From Prevotella sp. (GTDB taxonomy: Bacteria > Bacteroidota > Bacteroidia > Bacteroidales > Muribaculaceae), in the NCBI GenBank assembly GCA_023662865.1, contig JAMPIK010000020.1, positions 1 through 40,199 on the forward strand: a DNA stretch of 40,199 nt, written 5' to 3'. This document shows positions 24,136-31,963 of the stretch, one piece after another. The notes beneath the pieces are model-generated. The model ran no database searches. It was given only the letters and a program-made list of their open reading frames with translations, and had not been told where the DNA came from. The number at the start of each line of letters is the position of its first letter. Positions within the stretch are counted from its first letter, which is position 1. The position numbers and the translations under genes are program-made.

Positions 24136-24600
24136 ATGAGGTATATTAGTTTTATATTAACACTCTTGCCAACTTCATTAATTTTTGCACAAGAGCAGTC
24201 GGACTCTGTGATTGTCAATAACGATTTGGATGAGATTGTCGTAGTCGGTCAGAATCAGCACACAAAAATGAATGAATTGGATTTCAATCCTACTCTTTCG
24301 CAAAAACAAGCTGCGACAGATGGACTGGATTTGCTCTCACGCATGAATATACCTCTTATTTCGGTAGATCCCTTAACCTGCCACGTCTCCACCTTAACCG
24401 GTGGAGATGTGGTTATGTTCATCAATGGGTTACCCGCCAATGAGAGGGAGATTAAAATGCTAAGGACTAACAATATAGTACGAATTGAATTTTTGGAATT
24501 TCCCACTGATTCCCGATATGTCGGCTACAGACATGTTATAAATTTTGTAGTAAAATTACTCTTGACTCCGTGTCTTTTGATATACCGAAAGGGAAAGTAA
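24136..24600 (+). pseudogene. Truncated TonB-dependent receptor-like plug, joined to an ABC remnant
   Basis: The first 139 or so codons encode a signal peptide (FILTLLPTSLIFAQ), a TonB-box-like start DLDEIVVVGQ, and a plug domain including LTGGDVVMFINGLPANEREIKML and NNIVRIEFLEFPTDSRYVG, then YRHVINFVVK. These are typical of outer-membrane TonB-dependent receptor-like proteins with an outer-membrane beta-barrel. The barrel, several hundred residues, is missing. At about 24550-24556 the sequence changes directly to the start of an ABC ATPase in another frame, so the last 16 or so codons to the TAA at 24598 are out-of-frame ABC sequence. A deletion joining two genes is the simplest explanation. 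In an intact locus the receptor would have handled or exported the peptide at the outer membrane. Confidence 0.75.
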
Positions 24601-25238
24601 CGGCCATTGTGGGTGCGTCCGGCTCCGGCAAAACAACTCTTTTAAAACTGATGTTGGGATTTTACCCCGTGGAGGGCGGTTCTCTTGAAATCTATGGCCG
24701 CAATATTGAGGGCTTGAATAAGAAACAATTGCGCCGAAAGTGCGGTGTGGTTATGCAGGAGGGTGTGATATTTTCCGACTCAATCGAGAGAAACATTGCC
24801 ACCTCCGACCGCGAGGCCAATAAAGAACACGTTTGCGAAGCTGCCCGAGCGGCTTGTCTGCATGACACCGTGATGCAAATGCCGCTGAAGTACAACACAA
24901 AAATCGGCAAAGACGGTATCGGGCTGAGTCTCGGTCAAAAGCAACGTGTGTTGATAGCTCGTGCAGTATATCGCAATCCCGAATTCATATTCCTTGACGA
25001 AGCAACAAATTCGTTAGACGCTGAGAATTAACGCAATATCGTATCAAATCTGAAATCATTCTACCAAGGGCGTACGGTAATTGTAGTGGCTCACCGTCTG
25101 TCAACGGTATGCGATGCTGACAATATAATTGTATTGGAAAAGGGCCGAGTAGCCGAGCAGGGCACTCACTCACAACTCACCGCTCGCCGAGGATTGTATT
25201 ACAACCTTGTGAAAAACCAACTTGAACCGGGCGCTTGA
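24552..25238 (+). pseudogene. ABC exporter ATP-binding domain remnant with in-frame stop
   Basis: The frame starting KITLDSVSFDIPKGK at 24552 encodes about 228 codons of an exporter-type ATPase: Walker A GASGSGKT, Q-loop VMQEG, signature LSLGQKQRVLIARA, Walker B FIFLDEATNSLD, and, after the stop, H-loop [13 protein letters not shown] at 25029-25031 interrupts NSLDAEN-RNIVSNL; GAA would be the expected codon, so one G-to-T change explains it. Reading continues in frame to the TGA at 25236. The membrane domain, and any C39 peptidase domain that would cut after the precursor's Gly-Gly, are absent, removed by the same deletion that truncated the receptor-like gene. Confidence 0.82.
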
Positions 25239-25291
25239 AATCTGCGTTTGTCTCTTCAGGTTCAATCTTTACTGTTTTTGTAATTGCGCAG

Positions 25292-25322
25292 TTTGTTGAA
25301 TCAATTATTAATATTAACTTTG
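25292..25322 (+). promoter_or_regulatory. Strong Bacteroidota promoter
   Basis: TTTG (25292-25295), 19 nt, then TAACTTTG (25315-25322): a full match to the -33/-7 consensus. It drives the large secreted protein starting at 25347, with a leader of about 20 nt. Confidence 0.8.
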
Positions 25323-25346
25323 TGCATTATTTCAAACTTATAATTT

Positions 25347-28300
25347 ATGCGTAAACAATTACTAATCAGTTCTGTGGCTATGCTTGCCGCTTTTGTTGCA
25401 ACGGCCGCGGATTCTTACACGCCGCTTCCCGGCGGTAAAGTGACCGCCGTATCCCCTAATGGGGCGTATGTGGTAGGCTATCAAAACGGATATGAGAATG
25501 CCGTCTACAACAGTTTCCTTTACACCGTGAACAGCGCGGACTATGTGTGGAAAACCTCTTATACGGAAGCCGACCTCGACAAGAGCGGTAAGTTTCTTGC
25601 AGTGAACAATGCCGGTATGATTGTCGGCGGTTTTCGCGACAAGGACAAGACAATACAATATCAGCAGGGTGAGTTCGCGCCCGGCATGAAGAAAGCCGAG
25701 AGCGAAGGAGATATAATTGAAATACCCATCACTTCCGCCGCTCTGTGGAAAGCCGACGGTACTCTCGTAAACCTCGGCACCGGAACATTCACCACAACTG
25801 AATTTTCCGATGGTGCCGACGGTGCTTATGCCGACGGTATTTCCGAAAACGGCTCAACCATTGTCGGTTATATACAAATAGGCTATCAGCCCTCATATCC
25901 CTGCAAGTGGACACTGAACTCTGCCACCGGTGAGTACGAATACTCAATGCTTCAGCTTGCCGACGGTGCTTTCGGCGGCTGGGCTAAGGGTGTCAGCCTC
26001 GATGGTAATGTGATTTTCGGTACTCTGGTGAAGAATGGTAATCAATATCCGGCGATATGGAACGCTGCCGGTAACGGCATGACGCTCTCAATCTCAACCG
26101 AAACACTTGTCGGTGCCTCTGCCGATGCCGTGAGCGCAAACGGCAAGTATGTGCTTGTTACCGGCTATAACTATGCCAACACTCACATTGCCGGAGTGTA
26201 TGAAGTGGCCACCGGCGACATAAAGACTGTTGAGCTGCCGGCCGGTTGGGGTATGCCCGTAGGTATGACTGTCAGCGACAAGGGTGACATGATTGTGAAG
26301 CTGACAAATACAACTACATGGACTACGGCTATGTATTATTGCTCTATTACACAGGGTACAGCCGTAGAACTCGACAAATACCTTGAAGCGCAGGAACTCG
26401 ACATCCCCGGCCTCCCCTCGTTTGCTAACCTGTCAGACATCTGCGGCTCGTCTGATTTCAGTGTGTTGGCCGGCAATCCGGCCTATGGCGATGCGCTTGT
26501 GTTGACAATGACCCCTCAGCAGGTTACCGTATTGCCCGCTCCGAGAGTCAAAGATTTCTTCTTCGCCTCGCCCGGCTCTCTGACCTTTAAGTGGTACGCG
26601 CTCGACAACGTGCCCGAAGAAGTGACCGTAACAGGCTACACTGCCAAAATCGGCTCACAGAGTGTAACTCTCACTCCCGACAAGGCTGTGAACGGAGTCT
26701 TTACCGCAACGGTAGACGTCACCCCGGGAACATATAACGCGGAAGTACGCGCAACCGGCACTACGGCCAAGGGTGCGATTGAATCCTCCGCTTCCGAAAT
26801 GCTCACGGCGGCTCTCTCCGAAACAACAAGCTGGCCGCTGTTTGACAACTGGGACAACGTCTCTCTCGATCCGCAAGGCAACCTCATCAACAACAACGAC
26901 TGGTGGCATTCATACCTGCCCGAAGGCTCCACAAGCGAGGTGATACAATGGAACTTGGAGTCATACAATTTCGAGAACAATACCCCCTATTATTGCACCA
27001 CAGCCATAGCCACAGTGCCTTGGAGCAGCGTGCTCCTCAGCCGTTTTGTCGACACAAAGGCTCACAGCAATATGTTTATAAGCTACTACATGACCTGTCA
27101 GCTCGTGAACGAGGCCGAACGCGAGCAGCTCAAAGGTGACTTCCTCGACATTCAAATATCAACCGACGGCGAAAATTGGACAACTGTTGACAGTCACTGT
27201 GCAGCAGACCTGCAGTTCGGAGCATGGAACTTCTACAAAATGCCCGTGCCTGCCGAGTTCAACGGCAAGACTTTCCAAGTGCGTGTAAATGCCCGCGGTG
27301 CCGGCGGCGGTTCGCTCAAATGGAGCGTGGACGATATGAGTCTCAATGATGAAATGACAGCTCCGACTCCCAAAGGAGTTATGGCAACAGCCGTTGAGGC
27401 AAACAAAGTAGATCTGACTTGGCAAAACTCAATCAATGCCTGGGAAGTCTCTTATGTAGTCAACTCAAACATTCTTTCTGACTATTGCACCGGCAGCGAG
27501 GGCGCTCCGCTGATTACAGCTGTAGACCTCAAGCCGGAAATGACCGACCCCTTTGCCGGTAAATACATCACTTCAATCAGCTGCTTCCTGTTTGACAACC
27601 CGGCGATCATCACCAATCAGCCCACACAGGCCGAAGCCATCGTATATACCGACGGCGCTGAGGTGAGCCGTTGCAAGTACGGTCGCGACTTCAAAAATCC
27701 TTTCCCCACGGCAATAGCCCTTGACAAGCCCGTCCAAATCGAAGCCGGAAAGAAATATCGCATTGCAGTGCGTATTTTCGACTACGATGTTGAGCAGACC
27801 CCCGTATATTATCAGACAAGCAACGAGTTTATTGCCGGTGTTACCGACCTTTACTCTGAAGACGAAGGCAAGACATGGCTGAAACTTTCAGACGTTTACT
27901 CGGTAGCCCAAGGCAACCCCATGGGTATGTGCATATGGCCGTTGCGCGCCAATATCACGGACACTGAAGCCAACGAATCGTTCACTCTTGATGACACGCT
28001 GATTGCATACAACGTACTCCGCAACGGCGAGGTAATCAACAACCGCCCCGTGTATGGCGCATACCTGAAATACACAGACACCGATGCTCCGGCCGATTCA
28101 AAATACTCTGTTCAGGCATTCTACCGCGATGGTCGTGTCTCACCCGTAAGTGCAGAGTTCACTTCCTCTGCACAACGCATTGAGGCCGACAGAATGTTTA
28201 TCAACTATGAGGGCGGCGTGATTTCCGCTGCCAATGCTCAAAGCATTGAAATATATGCCATCAACGGAATATGTGTGGCACGCACCGGCGGAGAGGCAAT

Positions 28301-28391
28301 CAATGCCTCCACACTGCCCGACGGCATTTACATGATTCGCGTAAACGCCGACGGCAAAACCAAAAGCCGCAAAATAGCAATTCGCAAATAA
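25347..28391 (+). CDS. Large secreted protein with choice-of-anchor J-like and sorting-like C-terminal domains
   Basis: This 1014-residue protein has a signal peptide (1-20) and a beta-repeat N-terminal half (about 25-390) built from units like AVSPNGAYVVGY, GISENGSTIVGYI and AVSANGKYVLVTGY, resembling a propeller. A choice-of-anchor J-like jellyroll follows (about 496-670, with SRFVDTKAHSNMFISYYM and LKWSVDDMSLND), then a fibronectin III-like start (GVMATAVEANKVDLTWQN) and further beta domains. The last 70 residues (IEIYAINGICVARTGG, LPDGIYMIRVNADGK) resemble type A sorting domains of the type IX secretion system. It should be exported to the cell surface. No catalytic motif is recognised; adhesion or glycan/protein binding is the likely role. 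Confidence 0.8.
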   Translation: MRKQLLISSVAMLAAFVATAADSYTPLPGGKVTAVSPNGAYVVGYQNGYENAVYNSFLYTVNSADYVWKTSYTEADLDKSGKFLAVNNAGMIVGGFRDKDKTIQYQQGEFAPGMKKAESEGDIIEIPITSAALWKADGTLVNLGTGTFTTTEFSDGADGAYADGISENGSTIVGYIQIGYQPSYPCKWTLNSATGEYEYSMLQLADGAFGGWAKGVSLDGNVIFGTLVKNGNQYPAIWNAAGNGMTLSISTETLVGASADAVSANGKYVLVTGYNYANTHIAGVYEVATGDIKTVELPAGWGMPVGMTVSDKGDMIVKLTNTTTWTTAMYYCSITQGTAVELDKYLEAQELDIPGLPSFANLSDICGSSDFSVLAGNPAYGDALVLTMTPQQVTVLPAPRVKDFFFASPGSLTFKWYALDNVPEEVTVTGYTAKIGSQSVTLTPDKAVNGVFTATVDVTPGTYNAEVRATGTTAKGAIESSASEMLTAALSETTSWPLFDNWDNVSLDPQGNLINNNDWWHSYLPEGSTSEVIQWNLESYNFENNTPYYCTTAIATVPWSSVLLSRFVDTKAHSNMFISYYMTCQLVNEAEREQLKGDFLDIQISTDGENWTTVDSHCAADLQFGAWNFYKMPVPAEFNGKTFQVRVNARGAGGGSLKWSVDDMSLNDEMTAPTPKGVMATAVEANKVDLTWQNSINAWEVSYVVNSNILSDYCTGSEGAPLITAVDLKPEMTDPFAGKYITSISCFLFDNPAIITNQPTQAEAIVYTDGAEVSRCKYGRDFKNPFPTAIALDKPVQIEAGKKYRIAVRIFDYDVEQTPVYYQTSNEFIAGVTDLYSEDEGKTWLKLSDVYSVAQGNPMGMCIWPLRANITDTEANESFTLDDTLIAYNVLRNGEVINNRPVYGAYLKYTDTDAPADSKYSVQAFYRDGRVSPVSAEFTSSAQRIEADRMFINYEGGVISAANAQSIEIYAINGICVARTGGEAINASTLPDGIYMIRVNADGKTKSRKIAIRK

Positions 28392-28414
28392 TATCCGATT
28401 TGCACCAATGCCTC

Positions 28415-28466
28415 AATCATTCATAAGGGGTGCGCGCCGCGCACCCCTTATGAATGATTTTTTTTT
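28415..28466 (+). terminator. 22-bp perfect inverted repeat with T-run
   Basis: Arms 28415-28436 and 28438-28459 are perfectly complementary over 22 bp around a single central base, with GC-rich centre GGGGTGCGCG. Nine T (28458-28466) follow. It is a strong rho-independent terminator for the 3-kb gene ending at 28391. The unusually long perfect stem also resembles a dispersed intergenic palindrome. Confidence 0.9.
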
Positions 28467-28475
28467 GAACATTTT

Positions 28476-28506
28476 TTTGTCTATAATATTTTTTAATATA
28501 AATTTG
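28476..28506 (+). promoter_or_regulatory. Consensus promoter placed right behind the terminator
   Basis: TTTG (28476-28479), exactly 19 nt, then TAAATTTG (28499-28506): a full -33/-7 match, starting 10 nt after the preceding T-run. The -7 box ends 4 nt before the ATG at 28511, so the message may be leaderless. Confidence 0.75.
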
Positions 28507-28510
28507 CAAA

Positions 28511-28906
28511 ATGAAACATTTAAGACTGATATTTTTATTGTGTGCAGCTTTTATTTGCTCTTTGGCTAAAGCCGACAATCCGGCAGATGGCCACACACGT
28601 TATTACATCACCCTGTCATCTGCCGAAAAACCGGGCGCGTCTGCCCGGCCGGCCGGTACAGCCATTAATATTGACCCCACAATAGCGAAGAAGGCGCAGC
28701 TCAGCGATGCCGACATTCAAAATATAAAGAAATACCGCTTCCCAACCCTCACCGAAGCAATGAACTATCTTACCGTTTACGGTTGGATACTCGATCAGGT
28801 ATATACCACCTCTGTTCCCGGGCGCGGCTCCGGCATAGTGTGGGTTCTGCACAAAGATGTGCGCAAAGACCTTGAACTGAGCGAAGGCCTTGTAATGGAA
28901 GATTAA
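28511..28906 (+). CDS. Small secreted protein of unknown function
   Basis: This 131-residue protein has a clear signal peptide (MKHLRLIFLLCAAFICSLAKA, cleaved near residue 21). The mature part of about 110 residues has a central helix-like segment (LSDADIQNIKKYRFPTLTEAMNYLTVYGWILDQVY) and a C-terminal strand (GIVWVLHKDVRKDLE). The pattern T-x-AMNYL-x-x-x-GW recalls small single-domain proteins of the DUF4177-like type, but I do not recognise a family with certainty. It is transcribed from its own consensus promoter and lies between two related large secreted proteins, so it may be exported with them. No function is proposed. Confidence 0.7.
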   Translation: MKHLRLIFLLCAAFICSLAKADNPADGHTRYYITLSSAEKPGASARPAGTAINIDPTIAKKAQLSDADIQNIKKYRFPTLTEAMNYLTVYGWILDQVYTTSVPGRGSGIVWVLHKDVRKDLELSEGLVMED

Positions 28907-28954
28907 GAGTCTGTCAATCAATCTGTTTATTCATATAATTAAAAGTAATTTTAC

Positions 28955-30685
28955 ATGAAGAAATTTTTACTGCTCGGCGCCTTGGCGCTTGCTTCAGCCT
29001 CAACAGCAATGGCTTTGCCCAAGGCTCCGGAGGTGTATGCCAACCAGTACATCTATGCAATATCGCCTAATGGTCGCTACGCGGTCAGCGAAATGTTCGG
29101 CAATGTGGTAATCACCAATCTCGAAACCGGAACTGTTTATGAATACTATGCCGACGGCGAGAAATACTATGGTGTAGGCAGCGGCAACTGCGTATCTTCC
29201 AACGGTATCATCGTGGGCTCCGTAATTGAAAACGGCGGTGACCCCTCCTATTGGCAGAACGGCCAATGGAAGTCACTTCCCAACCCGGATAACCGCAACA
29301 TCTATATGAGATGTATCTCCGCCGATGGCTCTGTGGCTGTGGCAATTGCCGATGTAATACCTTCCGACAATGCTCCGGCAGGCATGATGTATGTAGGCGT
29401 TGTATGGAATCTCGGTGAAGACGGCAAATGGTCAAACCCTGTAACGCTCCCCTTTGAGACAGTAGACTTCTCCGGCCGTGTTCCGCAGGGTGAGTCTCCC
29501 ATATCGATAGCCGATGATGGCAAGACTATCGCCGCTCAGTTCATCGACTACACAGGCTTCTTCCTCAAACCCATTGTCTACACACAAGACTCCGAGGGCA
29601 AATGGTCCTACAAAAATTGGGGAGGCAAACTCATCAACCCCACCGACCTGAAATTCCCCGAATTTGATGAAGACAATGCTCCGGTAGATCCCGCTTCTCA
29701 TGTCACTGACTATATGTCTGACCCGGAAAAGAAAGCGGCCTATGAAGAGGCTTACGCTAATTTCCTGACGGATTATCAGAACTATCCCGAACCGACTGAC
29801 TATATGACAGAAGAGGACCTCAAGAACTATGACGCCGCCGTTCTGGCTTATAATGAGGCCGCTGAAAAATACAACACCGAATGGGAAGCGTTCTATACTC
29901 AGTTCTCAAAAATGTACGATACCAGCGCACTTCTTACTTACGGTCAGGCTTTCATCACTCCCGATGCCAAATATGTGCTCTCAACCAACACTCGCAGCAT
30001 GGAGGATCCCGACGATCCCTTCAACATTTTAGAAACGCAGTCGCCCATCCTCATGCAAGCCGAATCAGCTGAATATCTCACTCTTGAGGGTGCGGATTAT
30101 CTGTATGCCTCTGCATTGGCTGCCGACGGCACAGTGTTGGCTTACAACGAAGACTCTGTTGTTGAGGCTTATATCAAGCCCGCCGGAAAAGAATGGCAGA
30201 CTCTTTATTCATTCTTTGTATCCAACACCGAAGAAGCACAGCATGAGTGGCTCAAAGAAAACCTCTGCCACACTTTCGACTCCATGAACTGGATTACCGG
30301 CGAAAGCATCTCATATGTAGACCAACCGGTAATGGGTGTGACTTGTTGTACTCCCGACCTTTCTTTGATAGCCGCCACAGCTGAGAACGTGTGGGATTAC
30401 GAAAACGACCCGGTTTCTTACTACAGCTACATAATCCCCACTCCCTCAGCTGCTTTGGGTGTAAACGGTGTGGCTGCTGAAGGCGACTTCATTCTCAAAG
30501 CCGGTAAAGGCGGTATCGTTGAGGTAAGCGAAAGCGCACAGGTGCTTGTTTATGATATGCAGGGTCGACTCGTATTCTCTGCCAACGATGTTATCGGCGC
30601 AGTAGCCACCGGCCTTGAAGACGGCCTTTACACTGTAAAAGCAACCAACGCTTCCGGTGGCAAGGTGCTCAAAGCAATGTTCTGA
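28955..30685 (+). CDS. Secreted beta-repeat protein with sorting-like C-terminal domain
   Basis: This 576-residue protein has a signal peptide (1-20) and beta-repeat units (AISPNGRYAVSEMFG, CVSSNGIIVGSVIENGG, CISADGSVAVAIADV) like those at the start of the protein at 25347, so the two are related. A charged helical insertion (about residues 255-325, containing KKAAYEEAYANFLTDYQNY and LAYNEAAEKYNTEWEAFY) interrupts the beta region. The C-terminal 70 residues (VLVYDMQGRLVFSAND, LEDGLYTVKATNASGGK) resemble a type A sorting domain. No active-site motif is recognised. It is likely exported to the cell surface; the insertion may be a protein-contact arm. Confidence 0.75.
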   Translation: MKKFLLLGALALASASTAMALPKAPEVYANQYIYAISPNGRYAVSEMFGNVVITNLETGTVYEYYADGEKYYGVGSGNCVSSNGIIVGSVIENGGDPSYWQNGQWKSLPNPDNRNIYMRCISADGSVAVAIADVIPSDNAPAGMMYVGVVWNLGEDGKWSNPVTLPFETVDFSGRVPQGESPISIADDGKTIAAQFIDYTGFFLKPIVYTQDSEGKWSYKNWGGKLINPTDLKFPEFDEDNAPVDPASHVTDYMSDPEKKAAYEEAYANFLTDYQNYPEPTDYMTEEDLKNYDAAVLAYNEAAEKYNTEWEAFYTQFSKMYDTSALLTYGQAFITPDAKYVLSTNTRSMEDPDDPFNILETQSPILMQAESAEYLTLEGADYLYASALAADGTVLAYNEDSVVEAYIKPAGKEWQTLYSFFVSNTEEAQHEWLKENLCHTFDSMNWITGESISYVDQPVMGVTCCTPDLSLIAATAENVWDYENDPVSYYSYIIPTPSAALGVNGVAAEGDFILKAGKGGIVEVSESAQVLVYDMQGRLVFSANDVIGAVATGLEDGLYTVKATNASGGKVLKAMF

Positions 30686-30714
30686 TAATATCATCGCAAT
30701 AAATAAATGCCAAT

Positions 30715-30738
30715 GGGGACGTGCAAATGCACGTCCCC
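30715..30738. repeat. 11-bp palindrome in the intergenic region
   Basis: GGGGACGTGCA (30715-30725) is followed after two bases by its exact inverse (30728-30738). There is no T-run after it, so it is a weak terminator at best. It may be a copy of a dispersed intergenic palindrome; only one copy is seen here. Confidence 0.6.
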
Positions 30739-30837
30739 TACCGCGTTTCTTGCCGTTGTACAATAATTAACGCCTGCTTTCGTTATATCAAAAGAGAGTT
30801 CGGCCGGAAGTGTTGCACTCTAATTTGATTGTCTGAT

Positions 30838-31917
30838 ATGTTGAAGATTGATGTGCTTGGTCTGAGAGGCTTTCCCGGCATACAGGGAGGAGTGGAGCGT
30901 CATTGCGAAGCGTTGTATCCGCTTATGGCGGCTAAGTTTCGCGTATTCAGACGCAAACCATACATCGGTGCCGAAGCTCGCGCCGCCTCTTACCCGAACA
31001 TCACATTCACAGACCTGCCCTCAACCCGTATCGCCGGGTTGGAAGCTCTGATGCACACCTTTTTGGCTGCTCTCCGCACTATCGGGAGCAAAAGTAATCT
31101 TGTACATGTGCACAACATCGGCCCGGGGCTTTTCATCCCGATGCTCAAACTCTTTGGCAAGCGTGTGGTTCTCACATATCACAGCCCCAACTATGAACAC
31201 AAGAAATGGGGACGCTTCGCCCGATTTGTACTCCGCACCGGCGAGAGTGTATCCCTCCGTTGGTCTGACAGAATTATATTTGTCAACCCGGCGCAGATGC
31301 AAAAATACAGTGCCAAAGTGCAGGCTAAATCCACACATCTCGTAAATGGCGTGAATCGGATTGAGCGTACCGCCGACAAAAGTTTCTTGAAAGAGCTCGG
31401 TATTGCCGACACTCCATACGCTTTGGCCGTAGGCAGACTTACTCCCGAGAAAGGGTTTGAATACCTTGTGCAGGCTGTGAACCAAACCGAAGAAGTGCCA
31501 TGTCTGGTAATTGCCGGAGGTTCAGACCATAGCCCTGAATACCTGCAAAAGCTGAAAGCTCTCGATGTTAACAATAAAGTGATATTCACCGGTAACCTGA
31601 GCGGCGAGCCGCTGCGTCAGCTTTACAGCCACGCTTCTCTGTTCGTGCTCTCATCGGTGAACGAAGGCTTTCCGCTCGTTCTATTAGAAGCAATGAACTA
31701 TTCCTTACCTCTGATTGCAAGCCGCATCCCGGCTACGGAAATACCCCAACTCGACGATTCGCGGAAATTCCCTCCCGCAGATGCCGGTGCCCTTGCAGCA
31801 AAACTTGCAGAAACCTTCACTCCCAACCCCGAGCCGGTTCAATACGACTTGACAGCCTACAATTGGCAGACCATTGCCGATTATACTCTCGCCATCTACT
31901 GCCAAATCTGCAAATAA
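30838..31917 (+). CDS. GT-B glycosyltransferase (family 4)
   Basis: This 359-residue enzyme has a GT-B fold. The N-terminal lobe starts LKIDVLGLRGFPGIQGGVERHCEALYPLM, where GIQGGVERH is the phosphate/acceptor loop common in GT4 enzymes of surface polysaccharides. The C-terminal lobe has ALAVGRLTPEKGFEYLVQAV and the E-x7-E motif in NEGFPLVLLEAMNYSLP. The donor is unknown. The ATG at 30838 is chosen; the upstream TTG at 30829 is unnecessary. It stands 46 nt before the GH13 gene in the same direction, possibly sharing a transcript although the functions look unrelated. Confidence 0.9.
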   Translation: MLKIDVLGLRGFPGIQGGVERHCEALYPLMAAKFRVFRRKPYIGAEARAASYPNITFTDLPSTRIAGLEALMHTFLAALRTIGSKSNLVHVHNIGPGLFIPMLKLFGKRVVLTYHSPNYEHKKWGRFARFVLRTGESVSLRWSDRIIFVNPAQMQKYSAKVQAKSTHLVNGVNRIERTADKSFLKELGIADTPYALAVGRLTPEKGFEYLVQAVNQTEEVPCLVIAGGSDHSPEYLQKLKALDVNNKVIFTGNLSGEPLRQLYSHASLFVLSSVNEGFPLVLLEAMNYSLPLIASRIPATEIPQLDDSRKFPPADAGALAAKLAETFTPNPEPVQYDLTAYNWQTIADYTLAIYCQICK

Positions 31918-31963
31918 GCAGTTGATGCATAACTACAAAATATTCTAAAAAATAATTTAACTG

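Noticed and set aside
30715..30738. Rho-independent terminator
   Set aside because: The palindrome is good, but no T-run follows on either strand; listed as a repeat instead.
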